9,211 nt of DNA from an uncultured Ruaniaceae bacterium (GTDB lineage: Bacteria; Actinomycetota; Actinomycetes; Actinomycetales; Beutenbergiaceae). The DNA lies in the NCBI GenBank assembly GCA_938004115.1, contig CALKWS010000289.1, positions 1 to 9,211 of the forward strand, given 5' to 3'. Below, one piece after another: positions 5,895 through 9,211 of the stretch; position 1 is the first letter of the stretch, and every line of letters begins with the position of its first letter. Position numbers and translations under genes: made by a program. The notes under the pieces were generated by a model. It had not been told where the DNA came from. It saw nothing but the letters and a program-made list of their open reading frames with translations, and did no database searches.

Positions 5895-5934
5895 GACCAC
5901 AACTCGCGCCGCCCGAACTACGTAGGAAGCAGAC

Positions 5935-6180
5935 ATGAAGAAGGACATTCACCCGGAGTACCACCCGGTGGTGTTCCGCGACATCTCCGCCGACTTCTCG
6001 ATCCTGACGAAGTCCACCATCACCTCGGAGAACACCGTGGAATGGGAGGACGGCAACACCTACCCGGTGATCGACGTCGACATCTCCGCCGCGTCCCACC
6101 CGTTCTACACCGGTAAGCAGAAGATCATGGACACCGCCGGCCGGGTGGAGAAGTTCCGCCGCCGGTACGCCAAGTCCTGA
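5935..6180 (+). CDS. rpmE2: 50S ribosomal protein L31 type B
   Basis: An 81-residue protein, MKKDIHPEYHPVVFRD, SILTKSTITS, YPVIDVDISAASHPFYTGKQK, ending in a basic FRRRYAKS. It matches type B L31, which bridges the small and large ribosomal subunits. It contains no cysteine and so lacks the CxxC zinc site of type A: the zinc-independent form. AGGAAG at 5924-5929, five bases before the ATG, is the ribosome binding site. It is followed after 82 bp by rpmF, also lacking cysteine. In many actinobacteria such forms are repressed by Zur and replace zinc-containing paralogues under zinc starvation; whether this genome has the paralogues cannot be seen here. Confidence 0.96.
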   Translation: MKKDIHPEYHPVVFRDISADFSILTKSTITSENTVEWEDGNTYPVIDVDISAASHPFYTGKQKIMDTAGRVEKFRRRYAKS

Positions 6181-6182
6181 GC

Positions 6183-6230
6183 CTGGGCCACCCCAGCGCA
6201 TCACCTGTGCCGCGCAGATCAGCGCGGGCA
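6183..6230 (+). other. Two hairpins between rpmE2 and rpmF
   Basis: CTGGG/CCCAG (6183-6187, 6192-6196) closes a 4-nt loop. TGCCGCGC (6208-6215) pairs with GCGCGGGCA (6222-6230) across a 6-nt loop with one bulged G. Neither has a T tract. They may stabilise or modulate the two-gene transcript; no terminator is implied. Confidence 0.35.
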
Positions 6231-6262
6231 GCAACCACGAGGAAGAAGGGGAGGTAGGGCCC

Positions 6263-6433
6263 ATGGCAGTCCCGAAGCGGAAACTCTCGCGCGCCAACAC
6301 CCGCTCGCGCCGCTCGCAGTGGAAGGCAAAGCCGGCTGACCTCGTCCCGGTCCGCTCCGGCGGGCGTGAGGTGAAGGTGCCGCGGCGCCTGGCCCGCGCC
6401 GTGCAGCGCGGCCTGGTCGACACCGACGACTGA
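6263..6433 (+). CDS. rpmF: 50S ribosomal protein L32, cysteine-free form
   Basis: A 56-residue protein that begins MAVPKRKLSRANTRSRRSQW and ends with VPRRLARAVQRGLVDTDD. The N-terminal AVPKRK and SRANTRSRRSQWK are diagnostic of bacterial L32, a late-assembling large-subunit protein. The paired cysteines that form a zinc ribbon in many L32 proteins are absent, so this is the zinc-independent form, as for the upstream L31. GGGGAGG at 6248-6254, eight bases before the ATG, is a good ribosome binding site. It is the last gene before a strong hairpin at 6465, so it ends the operon. Paralogues elsewhere in the genome cannot be assessed. Confidence 0.93.
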   Translation: MAVPKRKLSRANTRSRRSQWKAKPADLVPVRSGGREVKVPRRLARAVQRGLVDTDD

Positions 6434-6464
6434 CACGCGTCGCGAACCACGTACATATCGTGAC

Positions 6465-6499
6465 CTCAGGGTCGCCACCACGCAGGTGGCGACCCTGAG
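6465..6499 (+). terminator. Strong hairpin terminator after rpmF
   Basis: A perfect 15-bp inverted repeat, CTCAGGGTCGCCACC and its complement, at 6465-6479 and 6485-6499, with loop ACGCA, starts 31 bases after the rpmF stop. No U tract follows (TGCGTTACGG), as is usual for many actinobacterial hairpin terminators. It is the longest perfect stem I found in the window. Confidence 0.8.
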
Positions 6500-6710
6500 T
6501 GCGTTACGGGGTAACTGCCGTGGTGGTGGCGTGGGCGGTGCACTCTTGGTACGCCGTCGGGCCTTCCCGTTCTGCCGTCAGGCTTGCCCGTTGTTTCTGC
6601 GCCGTCTGTTCTTGCGCCGTCGGGCTTCCCTGCCGCGCCGCCGGGCCAGCGCGCCCGGCTGGCCAACGATGCATCGCGCCGGGTTGCGCAATGATGGCGC
6701 GAATGACGAA
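6500..6710. other. Gene-free stretch between rpmF terminator and tRNA-Gly
   Basis: No credible gene. It contains a small hairpin GTTAC/GTAAC (6503-6515), a degenerate GCCGTC-headed repeat (6553-6650) and a 7-bp inverted repeat TCGCGCC/GGCGCGA (6674-6680, 6696-6702) with a 15-nt loop. Open frames crossing it have compositions dictated by the repeats and no recognisable domains. Confidence 0.5.
6553..6650. repeat. Degenerate short repeats headed GCCGTC
   Basis: GCCGTC occurs at 6553, 6574, 6601 and 6616, and GCCGCC at 6637. Three are followed by a GGGC/AGGC and TT/TG-CCC pattern, for example GCCGTCGGGCCTTCCCGTT and GCCGTCAGGCTTGCCCGTT. The intervals are 21, 27, 15 and 21 bp, all multiples of three. 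It looks like a decayed 21-bp tandem repeat. Confidence 0.5.
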
Positions 6711-6746
6711 GGCCCGGTTCCGCTGGGTGGGCAGCGGGACCGGGCC
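6711..6746 (-). terminator. Terminator of tRNA-Gly
   Basis: A 14-bp inverted repeat (6711-6724 with 6733-6746, one C-A mismatch in the leftward transcript) with an 8-nt loop begins four bases after the tRNA-Gly discriminator. It is followed in the leftward direction by TTCGTCATTCG. Position and strength suit a tRNA terminator. Confidence 0.65.
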
Positions 6747-6749
6747 CGG

Positions 6750-6820
6750 AGCGGGTGACGGGAATCGAACCCGCACCATCTGCTTGGAAGGCAGAGGCTC
6801 TACCATTGAGCTACACCCGC
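6750..6820 (-). tRNA. tRNA-Gly (anticodon TCC)
   Basis: Read leftwards, acceptor arms GCGGGTG and CACCCGC pair perfectly. The D arm is GCTC-AATGGTA-GAGC, the anticodon arm TCTGC-CTTCCAA-GCAGA with anticodon TCC at 6786-6788, the variable loop is four bases, and the T arm is GCGGG-TTCGATT-CCCGT. The discriminator base is T at 6750. CCA is not encoded (CCG follows), so the 3' end is added after transcription. It reads GGA and, by wobble, GGG codons. Confidence 0.95.
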
Positions 6821-6831
6821 GTGCGCCCCCA

Positions 6832-6837
6832 AGACTA
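6832..6837 (-). promoter_or_regulatory. Possible -10 of tRNA-Gly
   Basis: Leftward TAGTCT lies 11 bases before the tRNA 5' end, so the transcript would begin about four bases upstream of it. No clear -35. Confidence 0.4.
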
Positions 6838-6899
6838 CCTGGTGATCGACCCCTGCGGCGCACGCCGACGGTGTGGAGCAGGCCACGTCAGCGGGGTAC

Positions 6900-6905
6900 T
6901 AGACT
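6900..6905 (+). promoter_or_regulatory. Possible -10 of tRNA-Pro
   Basis: TAGACT at 6900-6905 fits TANNNT. It would start a transcript near 6912, about 20 bases upstream of the mature tRNA-Pro 5' end. The -35 region is unremarkable. Confidence 0.4.
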
Positions 6906-6932
6906 CACGGGCGTGGCACTACGAGGTGCCCC

Positions 6933-7009
6933 CGGGATGTGGCGCAGGTTGGTAGCGCGTCCGCTTTGGGAGCGGAAGGTCGCAGGTTCAAATCCTGTCA
7001 TCCCGACCA
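6933..7009 (+). tRNA. tRNA-Pro (anticodon TGG)
   Basis: A 77-base gene including an encoded CCA (7007-7009). Acceptor arms CGGGATG and CATCCCG pair perfectly. The anticodon stem TCCGC/GCGGA closes loop TTTGGGA, with anticodon TGG at 6967-6969. The T arm ends CAGGTTCAAATCCTG. It reads CCA and, by wobble, CCG codons. Its last 22 bases overlap, antisense, the 3' end of the MFS transporter gene. Confidence 0.95.
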
Positions 7010-8181
7010 TTCCGGCGCGGTAACTGCAGGATCAGGGCCGCACCGGAGAGCATCGCCACCAGCGTGATCGCCACCGGCAGCGAACTGAGCGAACTCATCG
7101 CCCCGATCGCCGGACTCAGCACGATCGCGAACACTCGCATCGACAGCGCGATCCACGTGACGCCGCTATGTGCCCGCATGCCCGGCACCTGGTCCGCCCG
7201 GGCGAACGCCAACGGCACCGTGACCGCGCTGGCGAAGCCGGCCAACGCCAGCCCGGCCACGGTCACCCAAGGATGCGGGACCCAGGCGGTGACCAGCAGG
7301 CCGGTGACCATTCCCGACAGGCTCCAGATCAGTGCGGTGCGCTGCCCCAACCGGTCGATGAACCGGTCGCCCAGTGCCCGGCCGATGAACTGGGCAGTCA
7401 GCAGGGCGCTCAGCCCGATCCCGGCCGACGCCGCCGGCACCCCGCGCTCGGTGGCCAGCAGCACCGCCGACCAGCTGTTACCGACCTCCTCGACCGACAA
7501 ACCGGCCAGCGCCAGGATCCCCAACGGCACCAGCAGCCGCACCGCCGACCACGGCACCCGGGAGCGGGGTTCGGCCTGCCGAACGCTCGTCGAGGGGCGG
7601 TCGGCCAGAAACGTCCGTCCCGCCAGCGCCATCGACGCCGCGCACACCAGCCCCCAGCCGGCGAGGTGGGCGGGCAGCGGAACCCCGGCCGTGGCGGCCA
7701 GGGTCCCCACGGCTCCACCGAGCGCCGCCCCGACGCTCCACCCGGCGTGCATCGAGTTCAGCACCGAGGAGCCTCGGGCCGCCTGGACCCGCAGGCCCTG
7801 GGCGTTCTGCGCCACATCCACGATCGAATCGGCCCACCCGGCCAGGGCCAACGCCGCCACCACCAGCCACACCTGACCGGCCACGACTCCAGCCGCCGCG
7901 ACGAGCAACCACACGGCGATCCAGACGGTGCCGGCGGTGGTCGTCACCCTGCTGCCGGCGCGGCGCAGCACCACCCCGGGCAGGTTCAGTGCCCCGGCGG
8001 CACCCAGGGCATAGCCCGCCACGAGGAGCCCGAACGTGGCGTCGCTGATGCCCAGCAGGTCCTTCACCTCGGCGTACCGGGCCATCAACGTCGCCGGCAG
8101 AGCGCCGTTGGTGGCGAAGGCGATCGTGGTCCCGATTCGGGCCCGGCGGACATCTGGGCGCACGAGTCCCCAGCCTGGCAC
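6988..8181 (-). CDS. MFS transporter, YbjJ-like
   Basis: A 397-residue membrane protein with about twelve hydrophobic segments in two halves split by a hydrophilic loop near residues 193-212 (DRPSTSVRQAEPRSRVPW). The start RRARIGTTIAFATNGALPATL, the segment IKD-like VKDLLGISDATFGLLVAGYALGA, and the loop GDRFIDRLGQRT between segments 8 and 9 match the MFS fold and resemble the YbjJ/fucose-permease-like group. The substrate is unknown. The start is uncertain: GTG at 8181 and GTG at 8163 are both possible, with weak ribosome binding sites. The stop TGA (6988-6990) and the final six or so codons are read from the antisense strand of tRNA-Pro, so the tail GRDDRI is tRNA-derived. It diverges from the methyltransferase gene across a palindrome. 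Confidence 0.88.
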   Translation of the reverse strand: MPGWGLVRPDVRRARIGTTIAFATNGALPATLMARYAEVKDLLGISDATFGLLVAGYALGAAGALNLPGVVLRRAGSRVTTTAGTVWIAVWLLVAAAGVVAGQVWLVVAALALAGWADSIVDVAQNAQGLRVQAARGSSVLNSMHAGWSVGAALGGAVGTLAATAGVPLPAHLAGWGLVCAASMALAGRTFLADRPSTSVRQAEPRSRVPWSAVRLLVPLGILALAGLSVEEVGNSWSAVLLATERGVPAASAGIGLSALLTAQFIGRALGDRFIDRLGQRTALIWSLSGMVTGLLVTAWVPHPWVTVAGLALAGFASAVTVPLAFARADQVPGMRAHSGVTWIALSMRVFAIVLSPAIGAMSSLSSLPVAITLVAMLSGAALILQLPRRNGRDDRI

Positions 8182-8234
8182 CGCCCCGCCCCGATGCCAA
8201 CCGCCGCGTCCGGCTCGGTTTTACTCGCAGATCC

Positions 8235-8251
8235 CAGTCACCTGGTGACTG
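8235..8251. promoter_or_regulatory. Perfect 17-bp palindrome, operator candidate
   Basis: CAGTCACC-T-GGTGACTG is a perfect inverted repeat in the 160-bp gap between the divergent transporter and methyltransferase genes. It lies about 54 bp before the transporter start and 90 bp before the methyltransferase start. The size and short centre suit a dimeric repressor of MarR, TetR or GntR type. No regulator gene is adjacent, so the binding protein is unknown. Confidence 0.5.
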
Positions 8252-8327
8252 CGACCTTCGAGCAAATCGCGGTTCCCGCCGGTCCGGGCTCCCAGCGCGG
8301 GCTCCGGATCACTCGGCCCGGGTGCAC

Positions 8328-8341
8328 TAGCCTCGAAACCC
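8328..8341 (+). promoter_or_regulatory. -10 box for a leaderless methyltransferase transcript
   Basis: TAGCCT at 8328-8333 lies eight bases before the GTG at 8342, and no Shine-Dalgarno is present between them. This is the arrangement seen before the genes at 2201 and 4342. Confidence 0.5.
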
Positions 8342-9064
8342 GTGACTGATGCAACGAGTTTCGGTAAGGCCGCCGACCTGTACCACCGGGGACGGCCCGA
8401 GTACCCGCCCGAGGCGGTCGAGTGGCTCCTGCCGCCGCAGGCCCGGCTCGTGGCCGACGTGGGCGCCGGCACCGGTAAGTTCACCGCAGCACTGGCCCGC
8501 ACCGGCCGCCGGGTGATCGCCGTGGACCCAGACGAGGGGATGCTGCAGGCCCTCACCGAGCACCACGGCGACATCACCGCCCTGGTGGGCGCCGCGGAGA
8601 ACCTTCCGCTGGCGGACCAGTCGGTGGACGCGGTGACGTTCGCCCAGGCCTGGCACTGGGTGGACCCGGAGGCGGCCAGCCGGGAGGTGGGCCGAGTGCT
8701 GCGCCCCGGTGGCGTGCTGGGGCTGGTGTGGAACATCCGAGACACCAACATGCCCTGGGTCGCCCGGTTCAACGCCATCGTGCAGCACAGCGCCGCGGAG
8801 CGGATGATCGACGCCGACGACGTGCGCATCAGCGCACCGCTCACCGAGGTGGACCAGCACACGATCGCCTGGACGTACCGGTTGGACCCGGACACGCTGG
8901 TGGACCTGGCCGCCTCCCGCTCGGCCGTCATCGCGCTGGCCGACGCCCAACGTGCCGAGGTCCTCGATGAGGTGCGCGCGCTGGCCCAGGAGGAGGCCGA
9001 TGACGACGGCGTGGTGCACCTTCCGTACCGCACCCACCTGTACCGGGCGGTGCTGGGGGAGTAG
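8342..9064 (+). CDS. Class I SAM-dependent methyltransferase
   Basis: A 240-residue cytoplasmic protein. YHRGRPEYP near the N-terminus precedes motif I VADVGAGTGKFT (37-48), which binds S-adenosylmethionine. VDPDE (61-65) supplies the acidic residue expected to bind the ribose hydroxyls. AENLPLADQSVDAVTFAQAWHWVD, then REVGRVLRPGGVLGLVWNIRD, complete motifs II and III of the methyltransferase type 11 fold. The AQAWHW motif is typical of a widespread, mostly uncharacterised actinobacterial group. The acceptor substrate cannot be told from sequence. The GTG start is chosen because it starts the homologous region and follows a TANNNT box by eight bases. It is monocistronic as far as the window shows and is followed by degenerate repeats. 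Confidence 0.9.
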   Translation: MTDATSFGKAADLYHRGRPEYPPEAVEWLLPPQARLVADVGAGTGKFTAALARTGRRVIAVDPDEGMLQALTEHHGDITALVGAAENLPLADQSVDAVTFAQAWHWVDPEAASREVGRVLRPGGVLGLVWNIRDTNMPWVARFNAIVQHSAAERMIDADDVRISAPLTEVDQHTIAWTYRLDPDTLVDLAASRSAVIALADAQRAEVLDEVRALAQEEADDDGVVHLPYRTHLYRAVLGE

Positions 9065-9136
9065 CCCCGCCCGGGACCGGAGCGGCGAAGGTAGCCGCCC
9101 CGGGACCGAAGGGGTGGGGTAACCGGCCGGGACCGG
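9061..9136. repeat. Three degenerate repeats after the methyltransferase stop
   Basis: Related units of 17-19 bp start at 9061 (GTAGCCCCGCCCGGGACCG), 9091 (GTAGCCGCCCCGGGACCG) and 9119 (GTAACCGGCCGGGACCGG), spaced 30 and 28 bp. The first contains the TAG stop codon (9062-9064). They share the head GTAGCCG and a C-rich core with the rpiB-associated repeat (GTAGCCGGCCCCGAC). Confidence 0.75.
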
Positions 9137-9188
9137 ACCCGGCGGACGACGCCGCACCCGCCGCTGCGCGGCACTGATGCGCGCCGGG

Positions 9189-9194
9189 TAGGAT
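9189..9194 (+). promoter_or_regulatory. Possible promoter at the right edge
   Basis: TAGGAT at 9189-9194 fits TANNNT and follows a small hairpin GCCGC/GCGGC (9160-9172). A GTG at 9208 could open a downstream gene, but too little sequence remains to judge. Confidence 0.3.
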
Positions 9195-9211
9195 GGGCCT
9201 GCTGCGCGTGT

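Noticed and set aside
6500..7020. Integrated element or att site at the tRNA genes
   Set aside because: No integrase and no duplicated tRNA 3' end are present in the window; the transporter overlap has no flanking direct repeat.
6486..7023. Rightward open frames across both tRNAs
   Set aside because: They cross the terminator arm, a tRNA on the opposite strand and a tRNA on the same strand, and follow a degenerate repeat.
7168..8349. Long rightward open frame opposite the MFS gene
   Set aside because: It is Gln/His/Arg/Gly-rich with no recognisable domain, while the leftward frame encodes a full twelve-segment transporter.
8221..9174. Long leftward open frame opposite the methyltransferase
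   Set aside because: It is Ser/Arg/Thr-rich shadow sequence. The rightward frame has complete SAM-binding motifs.
1..9211. CRISPR array, transposon, prophage or defence system
   Set aside because: No spaced identical repeats with unique spacers, no transposase or phage proteins, and all genes have ordinary housekeeping or accessory assignments.

Overview
The window is very GC-rich, uses GTG as well as ATG starts, and carries an actinobacterial gene set: a Mycobacterium-type ribose-5-phosphate isomerase B with a catalytic Glu, a cysK-cysE pair, cysteine-free L31/L32 proteins, and several genes with a TANNNT box 6-8 nt before the start codon and no Shine-Dalgarno, as expected for leaderless mRNAs. 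I infer an Actinomycetota chromosome, possibly Micrococcales; genus cannot be named. I see no phage, IS, CRISPR or conjugation genes. It looks like ordinary chromosome.

Layout. 1-705 (-): N-terminal part of a secreted lamin-tail-domain protein, running off the left edge. 973-1422 (+): rpiB, converging on a six-segment membrane protein with a His/Cys-rich N-terminus (1468-2181, -). A 26-bp tandem duplication covers the rpiB stop. 2201-2542 (+): alkyltransferase-like DNA-damage protein, divergent from the membrane protein; the start codons are 19 bp apart around one symmetric -10 box. 2557-4118 (-): cysK-cysE, the last two steps of cysteine synthesis, with a 4-nt stop/start overlap. 4342-5698 (+): a YtrA-type GntR repressor overlapping a DUF1648 membrane protein, an autoregulated pair by appearance. 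5782-6499 (+): a structured leader, rpmE2 (L31 type B), rpmF (L32) and a 15-bp-stem terminator. 6500-6710: a gene-free stretch with decayed short repeats. 6750-6820 (-): tRNA-Gly(TCC). 6933-7009 (+): tRNA-Pro(TGG). 6988-8181 (-): MFS transporter whose last codons and stop lie antisense inside tRNA-Pro. 8342-9064 (+): class I SAM methyltransferase, followed by degenerate repeats resembling those after rpiB. 9065-9211: no gene, with a possible promoter at the right edge.

The genes are mostly independent housekeeping or accessory units. The real functional couplings are CysK with CysE, whose C-terminal Ile suggests a cysteine synthase complex; GntR with DUF1648; and L31 with L32. The points most worth a second look are the symmetric divergent promoter, the structured L31 leader, the repeat family at stop codons, the SdpR/SdpI-like repressor and membrane-protein pair, and the tRNA-supplied stop codon of the transporter.
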